Positions 47,120-58,368 of a stretch of DNA of 64,000 nucleotides are shown in pieces. The stretch is from Strigamia acuminata. Its lineage: Eukaryota; Arthropoda; Chilopoda; Geophilomorpha; Linotaeniidae. A program made the position numbers and the translations under genes. Within the stretch, counting starts at the first letter, position 1. Each line of letters begins with the position of its first letter. A model generated the notes under the pieces. The model was given only the letters and a program-made list of their open reading frames with translations. It searched no databases and was not told the DNA's origin. The DNA lies in assembly GCA_949358305.1 (NCBI GenBank), contig OX442317.1, positions 124,001 to 188,000 on the forward strand, written 5' to 3'.

Positions 47120-50100
47120 CTGAAAATACGACAAAGGATTAAAGCAAAGAGAATAATAAATAATGAGATTGCACCGTGAGCGAATTGGCAATTGGCATGG
47201 AGGCAGCTGCGAGTACAGTACAGGGTACAAGGTACAAAGCTGTGCACCCAGTGTTTGTGCGAAGAAGTGGAAAGCCCCGTTCCGTTAATTAATACTTACA
47301 TCGAAATAAATGAACAACAAGCAAATAAATTGAAATTAAAATACAATTAAAAAAGCATGCGGGATTGGGTTTGTTACTACGAGTGTTTTTTTCTTTCTTA
47401 TTTTTGCTCACGTTAATTAACCGGCTTCGTTCGTTCACATGCATTGTATGTCGTGTAACGTGGCTTCCACTTCTTCAGTCAGCATCTTGTTTTTCTCCTT
47501 TTCCGATAACAAGGTGTCTGCAATGGACAGCGGTAGTTTGTTGCATAAATCGTTGTTAACATCATCGATTATACTCCGGATTATACTTTACTTATACTTA
47601 TTAGCCCACCACCATACCAAATTTCAAATTTCAATTTCAACATTTTGAGTCTACCTTCCAGTTTATCCACTTCTTTCTGCAATTTCTGAACGCTTCTCTC
47701 GGCGAACTCAGCACGCGATTCAGCCTAAGCACAAATCCAATATTAATAACAATCCGCCACTTAAAGGTCACAGCACGCGACTACACAACACAGCACACGA
47801 CTAAATAAATGAGGTCGAGCATGCGTGATACACACAATATACACATATACATATATAGACATCAACAAAAAGAGTGTAATCTCGCGGAAGAAGAAAAAAA
47901 AACCTTACCTAACGCTCGGCAAACGACTTTTTAAAAAAAAAATGAAAAAAAAAATGAAAAAAAAGCGAGAAAAAAAGATTAAAAAAGAAAAAAACAGCAA
48001 AAAGCAGCCAAAAAAAACAGTAGCAGAAAAAAAATTACGACGACATTACCTTTACTCTCGAAGGATAAAGACAGGTAAAGGAAGGCAGGCGAGGCGAGGC
48101 GAGGCGAGGAGGGAGCTTAGTCTTTTATAAGCTTTAATGTGTAAAAATATATGTAATAAAATATTTTTTGTTCGATAATATTTAGATAAATATTTAGAGG
48201 GGGCGCCCTGGATCTCCCGACTCACCTCTTGAAGACGAGAATTGAGTTGCCTGAGCGAGTCTTCGAAAGCGTCCTCTTTGGCCGTAGCCTACAAAAAGCC
48301 ACACAAACCCGTTAGATAGTTCGGAAAAGGTCTATTTACCTCCTTTAGCCTGGACGTAAGAGTACGGATTTGTTCCTCGTAACCTTCCTCTCTTTGAGTG
48401 GCCTAGAAGGGAAGACGAGAATCTACAACCGATTTCACTACTAACTATTGCAAAGAGGACTGACTACTCGAGAAACAAGTCCTTCACCGCTTACTCTCGA
48501 AAAACATTACAATGGGAAATTAAACATTATAAATTAAACATTATAAATTAAACATTATAAATTGAAAATTAAAAAATTAAAAAAATTAAAAATTAAAAAA
48601 ATTAAAAATTAAAAAAATTAAAAATTAAAAAAATTAAAAATTAAAAAAATTAAAAATTAAAAAAATTAAAAATTAAAAAAATTGAAAATTAAAAATAATT
48701 TAAATAAAAAAATGGAAAAATCCTTTTGTTTCTACGGTATCTTTTCGAATAACAATACGGTACCTTCTCCTCGGACACTTCTAATGATTTCAAGTTGTTG
48801 CCGACGACGCGCAACTCATCTTCCAACTCCACGATTTTCCTATCGAAATCAAATTCAATTATCGAATCGACATTGAGAATTTGAGAATTTGAGAATTTGA
48901 GAATTTGAGAATTTGAGATGGAATGACAACTCACGTTTCACCCGTCTCGGCACGCTCTTCCGCTCTCTCCAAGTCGGCTTCCACCATGGCCAGCTTACGT
49001 GCGACCTGCGATATACACGTGTCGTTTTAATTAAACCGTTCGCCAAACATTTGCAACATTAGTTTTTTTTTAGTACAGAAAACACACCGACGAAACGAAC
49101 TAAAATACACAATTCAGTAACATATTTATTTATCACTCGGAAAAAGTAACAAGTAAAAAAAAAGAGAGAAAATGAAAACTACAACAACAAAATCAATCTA
49201 GAAATAAATCTTTCAGTTTTTGTTTTTTTTTTGTTTTAACATCTAATAATCAATCGTCTCGGCTGAAATACACACGTAATTAATGTTAGTTTTAATGCTC
49301 GTGCAAAACATCTGAAAGAAAATCCACGAGTAATTCAATTAATTAATCAATCAATCCATGCAAGCCGCTACAAAAAAAAGAAACAAAAAATAGAAAAACA
49401 CATTTCATGCGGGCGCTAGCTAAAACACTAATCAATTAATGAAAATTGAACGATAAATAAAAAATGAAATAAAAAATTAGTCAATTAATGAATAAAACGA
49501 AAGGAAACGGAAGGAAACGAAACGAAACGATCAATCGGGTGGATGTTGTTGACGATCATCATGCAGGTGATGCTTCACCTCGTCATATTTTCGGTCTGCT
49601 TCCTCGGCCAAGAAGCGAGCTTCCTTGAGTTGAGATTCCAATCCGTCCATTCGTTCCTCATCCGACATGCTTCTGTTCTCCAACACCTTTCGCATGCTGA
49701 GAGAAGAAGCGCAAATGAAAGAAAAACAAAGCCCACGTGTAAGCAAAATATTTTTCTCATTGAAAACAATCAAAACAAGTAAAGAAATAGTTTTGTCCGT
49801 CGACGTCGATGTCGATGTCGCCTCGCCATCCGCTCATTTCCTACACTACACTACACACATATAATGCATTTATTTATTTATTTATGCATTTATGCATTTA
49901 TGCATTTATTTATTTATTTCCTGCAAACTGCAAACGTATTACTTTTGTTAGTTTGATAACCCACCTCTTCGTATTTCTTATCGGCTTCTTCAGCGATCAT
50001 TTTAGCCTGAGCCAACTGATCCTCTAAGATGGACACGCGATCGTCTTCCATGTTAGTTCGGTTCTCCAACGCCTTCCTGATACTGGGGAATCGGGGAGGA

Positions 50101-53096
50101 AAAATAAACACGCTAACATGCAACTACTATCTTCCTACAAATCATCTACAGAGTATATTGTATCTCGAATATTCTTATAACATCTTAATCGCCCCACGAG
50201 CCCGGTTATTACGACTAGACAACAAATTTACCGTTCGCTTTCATCGGCGGCGTGCGACGCTTCCTCCAATTTCTGTGTGGCGATTTTCAGTCGTTCTTCC
50301 GATCGTTCCAAATCCTCCTCGAGAAGCTGAATGCGTCTGTTCAGAGCGGCAACTTCGCCTTCCGCCTAAACACACACACACACATACATTTCAAATTCAA
50401 AATCCTCAATTTTAAATCCCGATCTCTCTCTCTGTCTTTCTCTCGAGGAACAACAATTTTATTTATTTCCATTCCACCACCTGCACGACCTGCACACGCC
50501 CAACATGGCGTCTGCGGCACATCCTTGGCCTAATGTTGCTTGCTCGCGCCGCTCCCTCCCTCCAATCCCTCCATCCCTCCCCTCGATTATGACGTTTTTA
50601 ACCTTTCCACATTTTTCCCTTTTTCCTTTTTCACAACGAGAGAATATGATATCAAAGCATCTTACTTCCTCGCGCCGAAGAATTTCCAATTGCAATTTTT
50701 TGTGCGCTTCGTCGGCCTCCTCGCGATACCGCTCCATCTCCTCTTTCGTCTGCCTCATTTTCTTCTTGAGCACTTCCAGCAGGGTTCCTTGAGCAGCAGC
50801 CGTCATTTTTACTTTCAAAACTTATTTCCAACGACCCAACCTAACCGTGCGAGTCGACTAAAAATGGAGGACGAGAGCGGACGAACGGGAAAAACTAGGA
50901 CGGGTGCTCCGGTTCTGCGTCCTGTTCGCAACCGCGTATCATTCCACGCTCAAAAAAATAGATCGCCGATCCGCGACTTTTATTTTCTTTATTTATTCTG
51001 AACGCTGCGATCGACGAAATGATGCAATCGGCGTAAATGAGCGAATTAAAAAAGAGACGAGAAGAAATAAGGAAAGAACGACGTTATAAATAACTAAATA
51101 ACTAAATGAGCAACAAGTTTGGCGAGCCATTACGAGGTGCGCGCCCACTCCCTCCCTCTCCCTCTCCCTGCGCTGCGTTGCGCCTTGTCCATTGTGGAAG
51201 GATAAAAGTGGTGAAACTTTATTAAAGGTGCTAATTTAACCCAATTGATTCTTTACGATTGTTTGCGGAGGATGTTTATTCGGACCCCGCCCATCCGTCG
51301 GAGATTACGCACCCTTTTTAGCTGTACGTTCATGATGTTGTGCAATTCGTTCGCAATCACGCTGAATTTCATCAAAGTGTTGGAACTGAACACGGATCCG
51401 CCGAACGCCAAACCGGGGTAGTCGGCGCATCGGTTTTTCCGTCGCTTGTGCCGATCGGACAAAACTTCGGTGCTCACGCTGCCGCATCGCAATCGGGCCA
51501 ATTCCTCGTGCTCCTGTTCCTGTTCGTGCGAATGCTCCTGCTCCTGCTCCTGCGCCTGCTCCGGGTCGTTCTGCCCGCTAGCCGCCGCCGATCGATCGTC
51601 CGATCCGTCGCCCGGGTTCCGCGTCCATCCCGATCCCGAGCCCGACTTGTTTCTCTCGTCCTGGCCGCTGCCGTGGCCGCCGCCTCGCCGTCCTCGCCTC
51701 ATGATAAAAGTTCCGACTTTACGACGTCTCAAAAGTCTCGCTCATCACTTCCTTCGGCCATTTTTAATAGTTTCGGGGGGAGGAAAACGAGTGCGCAGCA
51801 CGGCCGTCGCGTCAGTCAGCTTCCCTCTCCTTGCTTCTCCTCTCGGCCTGAGCTGCGCGCGGCTCAACTGAGATTTCGCACTCGCGCGAGCATTCCATTT
51901 GGGACGTCGCCTTATTTGGTCACGTGACGCAATTCGCTCTCAGTTTCGAATTCCTCTTTTAAAAAAGTCAGTTCTTTCCTTTCCTTCCCATCCCATCCCA
52001 TTTCTCGTCTCTCTTTAAATCCCCACACCGACGATTCATTAAGAAAGAAATAAAGAAAGAAATAAATCTGTTTGCAAAAGTTTCAATTAAATAATAATAA
52101 TAAAATATTCCTCGAGAGAAATTCTAACCTTGACCCTTTGTGGTTGAACTCACGTTCGCCAGGGCTTTGTCCTTTTCCTCCAACTTGTTGTTGGCTTGCG
52201 AAAGATTTTCCTGCACCACATCCAAGTCATTTTCCACCTGCTGGATCTTCTTCTGCAGAGCTCGGACCTCCTCCTCTGCCTATCAGAAAAAACAAATACA
52301 ATTTAATACAATTTCATACAATTTCATACAATTTCATACAATTTCATACAATTTCATACAATTTCATACAATTTCATACAATTTCATACAATTTCATAAA
52401 ATCAATTAATTAATTGATTCATCAAACAATTTATTGCATTGTACTCGTACGCTATTCTAATCTTCGATCGATACATCGTTCTCGCATTTCAGAGCGAGAA
52501 CAATTTTTCCCTTATCCGAGCAAAGAGGAAGAGCTAAATTTGGAAGCTGCACTAGACGTGAAGCTCCGACACCAGAAATAAACGGGATCGCGTAACTACC
52601 GAATTCCATTATCCGGCCAAATTCAAATGAGAAAAAAACTAAGGCACGAAAAATCGTACACGCGATGATGTAACCGAGTGACCGACATTGACCAAAATCG
52701 GGTCAACGGGCCACTGTGGCACTCGATTTCTCCAAATCAGTATGAAAATATGCAAACGTGAAAAACGGTAGAAAAAAAAGAAAAATTTAAAAAAAAAGAA
52801 TTTTACAAAAAAGTGTTGTCCTTGCACATTTTTCACATATTTGCACTGAATAAACACCGGATGAGATTGGAATGCGGCATCCGCACTTTTCATTCATTTA
52901 TCTCTCTCTCTGTACGGTTTAATCTCGAGAAGATGATTTGTTAACTTTTAATTTTTTTTTGCATTTTTTTTGCAAATTTTACCTTTTCGGCTCGCAAGTT
53001 GGCGTCTTTGGCTTGCACCTCGGCCAAGTCGGCTCTGTCGGCGGCATTATCCTTCTCCAACTTCATCGCCTGCATTTTCTTCTTGATGGCATCCAT
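47037..53096 (-). CDS. Tropomyosin, with alternative first, internal and last exons
   Basis: Tropomyosin is the coiled-coil dimer that lies along actin and controls myosin access. All exons of the classic plan are visible: 1a 52983-53096 ([20 protein letters not shown]), 2 52154-52279, 1b 50666-50806 ([20 protein letters not shown]), 3 50232-50365, 4b 49965-50082, 4a 49579-49696, 5 48936-49006, 6 48764-48839 ([20 protein letters not shown]), 7a 48340-48402, 7b 48226-48288, 8 47655-47724, 9a 47435-47517, 9b 47037-47119. Exons 1a to 9 add up to 855 nt, exactly the canonical 284 residues. Starting at 1b, which joins exon 3 in phase, gives 251 residues, a cytoplasmic-type form. Exon lengths (114, 126, 134, 118, 71, 76, 63, 70, 83) equal those of other animals. 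Confidence 0.97.
47435..47517 (-). other. Tropomyosin alternative last exon 9a
   Basis: Reads [20 protein letters not shown] then LHDIQCM and stops. Same length (83 nt) and phase as 9b, so the two are interchangeable. The end differs from the muscle form and should change head-to-tail overlap. Confidence 0.9.
48226..48402 (-). other. Tropomyosin mutually exclusive exon pair 7a/7b
   Basis: Two 63-nt phase-0 exons only 51 bp apart encode [20 protein letters not shown] (7a) and [20 protein letters not shown] (7b), each plus Glu. The intron between them is very short, which by itself may prevent joining both. Confidence 0.92.
48519..48700. repeat. AT-rich tandem array in tropomyosin intron
   Basis: A run of AAACATTATAAATT units followed by about ten ATTAAAAA/ATTAAAAAAA units fills most of the intron between exons 6 and 7a. 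Confidence 0.88.
48875..48918. repeat. 10-bp tandem repeat in tropomyosin intron 5
   Basis: Four copies of GAATTTGAGA form half of the short intron between exons 5 and 6. Confidence 0.85.
49579..50082 (-). other. Tropomyosin mutually exclusive exon pair 4a/4b
   Basis: Two 118-nt exons with the same phase encode [20 protein letters not shown] (4b) and [20 protein letters not shown] (4a). Both follow exon 3 and precede exon 5. Inclusion of both would break the frame (118 is not a multiple of 3), so they must be alternatives. Confidence 0.92.
51253..51702 (-). CDS. Unrecognised gene nested in a tropomyosin intron
   Basis: A single-exon minus-strand frame of 149 codons lies between tropomyosin exons 2 and 1b, on the same strand. 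The first ATG is at 51702-51700, though the open frame continues upstream. The N-terminal half is Gly/Arg/Ser-rich with an EQEQEQEH run. The C-terminal half looks folded and conserved: [20 protein letters not shown], then [20 protein letters not shown] and a basic end. AATAAA occurs about 30 bp after the stop (minus strand). The GC content is far above the surrounding intron. No signal peptide. I recognise no family. It is not in phase as a tropomyosin exon. Confidence 0.6.
   Translation of the reverse strand: MRRGRRGGGHGSGQDERNKSGSGSGWTRNPGDGSDDRSAAASGQNDPEQAQEQEQEHSHEQEQEHEELARLRCGSVSTEVLSDRHKRRKNRCADYPGLAFGGSVFSSNTLMKFSVIANELHNIMNVQLKRVRNLRRMGGVRINILRKQS
52293..52398. repeat. 10-bp minisatellite in tropomyosin intron 1
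   Basis: About ten copies of CAATTTCATA, directly upstream (coding strand) of the exon-2 3' splice site. Confidence 0.9.
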
Positions 53097-53903
53097 GGCT
53101 GTTGCTTAGTGTATGCGAGGATACGAGGAAATTGTAGAGAAGTTTCGGTTGCGAGCTCAAACCGGGCAAGGAGGAACTTCGACTGTTCGCTAATCCCACA
53201 AACTCGAGAGTGAATTCACTCTCGGGCCTCGGGGCATATCGCAGCCAGGGATGGGGAGGGCGGCCAAAACACCAGCCCATTGGAAGATAAACTTAACCTA
53301 AAATGACGTCAAAAAGGTCGGATTTCGTTCCGTTCCGTTCGTCCATCCATCCATCCTTTTGGCCGGATCCTTCTCGTCGGTGGTGGTTGGTCGGTCGGGG
53401 TCGTCACTAGCACGGAAATCGAAACGGGCTCAAAACTCGCGCATTAAAATATCATTCTCATTTTATTCCCATTTCATTCCCATTTACCGAATAATTGCAT
53501 CGGTAATGACGGAACACCGAGTTTATAAATAAAGTTCCGAAATTGGGCGCTGAGTCGATCTTAAAATAACTATTAAAAAAAAATATAAAAATCGCGGCAA
53601 AACGATCCAAGCCCAAATAAGGTTGGATAACCACTCACTCACTCACTCACTCACTCTCTCTCCGGCATCCGCGAACGGATCGCGCTCCGAAGCTAAGCTA
53701 AAATCAATTGAGATTCGAGAAAGTAAAGTAAGCCGCCGAGTTAAAATGAGGCCGTTTGAGGTCACGGCTCTTCTCGATTCTTTATTCGACTAAACAACTG
53801 TTTTTCTTTTTTTTTTTTCTTTCTTTTTTCTTTTTATACTTTTTTTGTTCACGATACATATACATATACATTAATTGTTAAATAATAACGAGCGAAATCA
53901 AAT
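53097..53903. other. Spacer between tropomyosin exon 1a and MORF4L1 3' end
   Basis: About 0.8 kb. It should hold the distal tropomyosin promoter and the MORF4L1 3' UTR. An (ACTC)n run lies at 53632-53660, and T-rich runs near 53800-53845. No gene is seen. Confidence 0.5.
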
Positions 53904-55867
53904 TCAAATGGCTTTTCGATGATATTCGGGTGGAGCGATGCCATAATCGTTAAGACTGAACAACGACGATTGATTTTTTTGCAAATACCTAAACACAATT
54001 TAATTTAATTTAATTTAATTTAATTTAATTTAACTTAATTTATATTCATATTTATACCTAAGAAAATCGTGAATGTGTGTAAGAAGCAGTTGAACGCTCC
54101 TCTCGTCCAACGGAGTGTAAGCCAACATGCTACCCAATTTAACTGCAACGAAACGAAAATGAGCGTTACATTTTTGTGTCTAATGATTGATTATTCATCA
54201 TTCCGCACCAAAAAGACGAAGCAGATGAATCGAACCGTACAATTGGGACATGGGTACATCAGGATGCTCGGTCAAGATCTGAAATATTGATAGATTTTAC
54301 ATTTTACATTTTGATGCAACCAAGGAAACGGAATAAATTATTACCACCTCGGCATATTGGGGCCTTTCGAACTTGTACAGAAGTTGCGTCCCCAACATCA
54401 CATTGAAGTATTCCTTAATACCTGAAGTTACTTCGAGAATGGCACTCTCCCTACGCAACAATTTTAACGTAAATTAACGTAAATTAGCGAAAATAATGTG
54501 TTTTTTTTTTTTTTTCTTTTTTTTTTTTTAAATTTCTATTTTTAGAATGAAAGAATGAGAACAACTTCCTAACTGGCGTTTTATTTTTAAATCTTTCAAA
54601 CTTACTTATTGGGAGTGTTGCTTTTCGACGATGTTTTCGTCTTGATGTAATCGTTCAAAATTTGCTCGACCGTAACTTTGGCCGGTAATGTGACGAGCTA
54701 ATTAAATTAATTAATCAATTAATTAATTAATCCATTTAATTTAATTCAATTCAATTCGATTAATTAAATCCATTAGGTTTATTACTTTCTTCTGTCGAGA
54801 AATTAAATCCCAATCATCCACTAGCCACGGTTTCAACTCTTCCGGCAATTTCACTTTAATTTCTATGCGGGTATGGAATGCTTCTTCCTAAAACCATAAA
54901 TAACAAGATTAAATTTAACGAATTCACCTATCGAATCGGTCACAAACAGCTTCGACGGCAGGGTCCAACCGACTTCTCTTTTTGCGGGGCGCGTCTGGCG
55001 TGGGTGTTTCTTGAGTGGAAGTGGAAGGAACCGAAGCAGGTGTGGCCGGCGTGACGCAAGTTGACGACCCTATGCAATAAGAAAGAAAGAATAATCCAAA
55101 TAATCAAATCATCCAGCGTGATGATATTAATATAAGAAAACGTCATCACCTTTTCCCTGTTTCTGTTGCTGTTTTTCCGAAGACGGAGTAGTAGATCTCT
55201 CTTTTTCGTTATTTGCATCTTTTTTCTTGTTCGGAACAACTTTGGTTTTTTTATTTTTCCTAATATTAAAAATAAATCGATTGTTAAAATGTCCATTCCC
55301 CGTCATCGTCACGGGTTCTCGGCATTACAATGAATACGCGTGAGCTTTTTCCAGTTCCTTCTGCTTCTGCAAATTGACTTCGTTGTACTTGAGAACTCTA
55401 CTTTCCGGCACCCACTCGTCCCAACTGAGAGAAAGAAAGAAACAAAGAAAGAAAGAAAGAAGAAAAAAAATATGGAAATAAATTAGGCGTTATCTTATGT
55501 AATCATTTAACGCTTTTATTTAATTTACTTTTTATTCCATCCACTGTAGTGAATAAAGTATTTGATCGTTTTGTCCTTGGCCTGGGCTTTAATGCACTGC
55601 GCCGAATTTATTAATATTATTATTCTTATTCTTATTTACTGTTGTTCTGACGTTGCTGGTTAGTTACCTTGGCTTCGTACAACAGCGGTCCGTGAAAACA
55701 AAGAACTTTTTCACCTAAAAATAGTCAATTGCAATATGAATACTTGTACTTCGATCTTACGTGCACGAATGCACGTTGCTTATTTTATCCATTCAATACG
55801 TTAACTAATGGAATTGTCGAATAATAAACCGAGGTATACCTTCTTGAAATCTAAATTTGGGCGCCAT
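53904..55867 (-). CDS. MORF4L1: MORF4L1/MRG15 chromodomain protein
   Basis: MRG15 reads methylated H3K36 and scaffolds NuA4/TIP60 acetyltransferase and SIN3 deacetylase complexes. It begins [10 protein letters not shown], then [20 protein letters not shown] and [20 protein letters not shown], the chromodomain with its aromatic cage. A basic linker ([20 protein letters not shown]) and a Pro/Thr-rich stretch follow. The MRG domain includes [52 protein letters not shown] and [20 protein letters not shown], ending PEYHRKAI. About 350 residues in ten short exons. The start is fixed by the family's MAPKxKFQEGE. It is divergent from the nicotinic receptor gene (326 bp). Confidence 0.95.
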
Positions 55868-56193
55868 GTTGACTTAAACTGCGATCCGTTACCGTCAGAC
55901 GGCGCTACGTTACAAACGCAAAATTACAAAACATGGTAACTGTTTTCCGTTTAATTGCAAAACGAATTGAGTTTTATTTTTGCAAAGTTTGGATCGAACC
56001 TTTATGTTGTTGGAATGTAACGACGATTCGCCGAGTTTTGAAAAACTTACCGCGTAGCTGGAGTTGACATTTGCTATGACGCGCCTCCAACGTGCCTCCA
56101 ATGCGAGCTCCAATGTCTCGCGCGAGTCGAGCGGGGAAGCCGCACAATCGCCGCTCGCTCTCACTTTTTATTTAATACTCCGTATTTAAGAAA
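55868..56193. other. Divergent spacer, MORF4L1/nAChR
   Basis: The 326 bp between start codons hold both promoters. A minus-strand frame here (55910-56164) shows no conserved features and is taken as chance. Confidence 0.45.
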
Positions 56194-58336
56194 ATGGAGT
56201 TTTGGAAAAGAACATTTATTTTCATTTTTTATTTTACAAAAGCCACAGGACAAACTTCGGGTAAGTGATTTTTATCTGTATTTAAAAAAAAAAACCGCGT
56301 GTTTTTGTATTTTTAAAAAAAAAAAATTATTTTTGTATTTTTAAAAAAAAAATTATTTTTGTATTTAAAAAAAAAATATTGTTGTTTCTTTAAAAAAAAA
56401 AAAAAGATTTGTTGTTAATTGAAAAGAAAAAGTGTTTGCTTGTTGTTTATTTGATTCACAAATGAAGAGAGGAGTGAGTGGATAGAAGAACAAGAAGAAA
56501 GTCGTCTTTTGTCCAATCTGACTCGTTACTACAACCCACTCGTGAGACCCGTGAGAAACGCATCTCGTGCCGTCATCGTCCGTCTAAGTGCCACTTTAAC
56601 GCAAATATTCGACTTGGTCAGTATGTGTGTACCGTATGTGTTTGTGTATGTTTTTGTGTACCGCAGCTGGAGTCGTGTTGAATTGAATTTAGCCTCGAGG
56701 TGTACACTTTGAGATTCGTCTTTTCACTCTTTTATTGGCTCCTCGAGTCGTATCATTACCGGCACGACTCGTGGATGTGCAACGGGGAGAGCAAGTTTTT
56801 ATTGCACACGATAACGGCGTTTTCGTTTCTGCCGTCGCTCCGGGATAAAATGGATAAAACGAAATGTAAGAAAGAGGGAACTGCTGCGACAAATTCAAAT
56901 TTGTCACCACCTGTAACGCGATAACGTGAACGATGCCGCTGCAAATTTATCAGTAATATTTTGTTCTTCTTTTTCGGTCTGGGCTCTTGGGAAAAGCATG
57001 TAAAATTGCAAAAAGTGCACGCAAAAAGTGCACGCATAAAGCGCCGGTTTATGAAAATGAGCCGATTAACTCGTCACAACGATTTAATATCTCATTTGAC
57101 AGAATAGTTAATTAACTGAACATCGGTGCAAGTTTCTCGCTATTTTCAATTTTTCAAATGTGCAAAGTGGAGAGTGGAGGGAGACGGTTCCGTTCCGTTC
57201 CGTCGGTGACAGCTGTCACTTTTCTAGGGCCCTATAAATCATTCGGCTTTTACAACCTAATAAGGGATAAGAAGCGCTAAATTCCCGGGAAAATTAAGCA
57301 CCGCGACGCCACATACATTTATTTCATTTCTACAACTTGTTTATTAAATTTCATCGAGCGGAAACCGAATAAAATAACATGATTTGAGTTCGCTCGAGAA
57401 AAAACAACATTCTATCTATCCCATTAACTGGCGCTGCCTAGTGCAGCTCGTTCGTTCGTTCATCCTCCGCTCGAACGAAGGATCCGTTCGGGAGATTGAT
57501 TGATTTGGGAGCCGTAATCAGCCATGTGCATCGTATGGGGACGGGACGATAAATAATATTGATTTGATTTTGTAAATATTGCAGGACGAAAAGAACCAAG
57601 TGCTCACGACCAACGTGTGGCTCGATCAGGTGAGTGAGTGAGTGAGTGAGTGAGTGAGTGTGCAATAGAGTCGCTATTGTACCGTTACAACTTACAATTC
57701 GCTTTTCATACCAGGAATGGTACGACGAGTTGCTGACTTGGGACCCCAATTTATTTAACAACATCCGAACATTTCGAATACCGTGCGAAAAAATTTGGTT
57801 GCCTGACATCGTACTGTACAACAGGTAGACGAAGCATTCAGACACATCAGTTCTGTTTCTAAATGACAGACGTACAATAGCGGTACTTGTAATTGATGTA
57901 AATGAATGCAAATCAGTGCGGACGACTACACGCGCGGCTACATGCGGAGCAACGCCATGGTCCACTACGACGGCAACGTGTTCTGGCCTCCGCCCACCAA
58001 ATTTCGTTCTACGTGTGCGGTCGATGTCACCTACTTTCCCTTTGACGATCAAATTTGCACCCTCAAGCTGGGCTCGTGGACCTACGATGGATTCCAGGTA
58101 CTCAACTCAACTCACAAGTCAACTCAACTCAACTCAATTAATCATTCATTTTACATTTTAATAGGTAGACGTAACCAACAGGACGAGCCAAGTGGATTTG
58201 AGCAATTACGTTGTTAATGGAGAATGGGAGTTGCTCGAAGCGCGCATAGTGCGCAACGTCGTCTATTACACATGCTGCCCCGAACCGTTTCCGGATGTCA
58301 CCATCACCGTAGTCATCAGGTAAAAGTAAAAACAAC

Positions 58337-58368
<32 letters not shown>

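Noticed and set aside
49537-49578. Read-through of tropomyosin exon 4a as an alternative C-terminus
   Set aside because: A good GTGAAG donor follows exon 4a at the same point as in 4b, and the read-through peptide resembles no tropomyosin end.
50232-50365. An apparent one-base frameshift in tropomyosin exon 3
   Set aside because: On re-reading the coordinates the exon is 134 nt, the family length, and the frame is intact.
57438-58052. A 204-codon minus-strand frame over the nicotinic receptor
   Set aside because: It covers receptor exons and introns antisense. The sense exons carry all receptor motifs, and the antisense reading has none.
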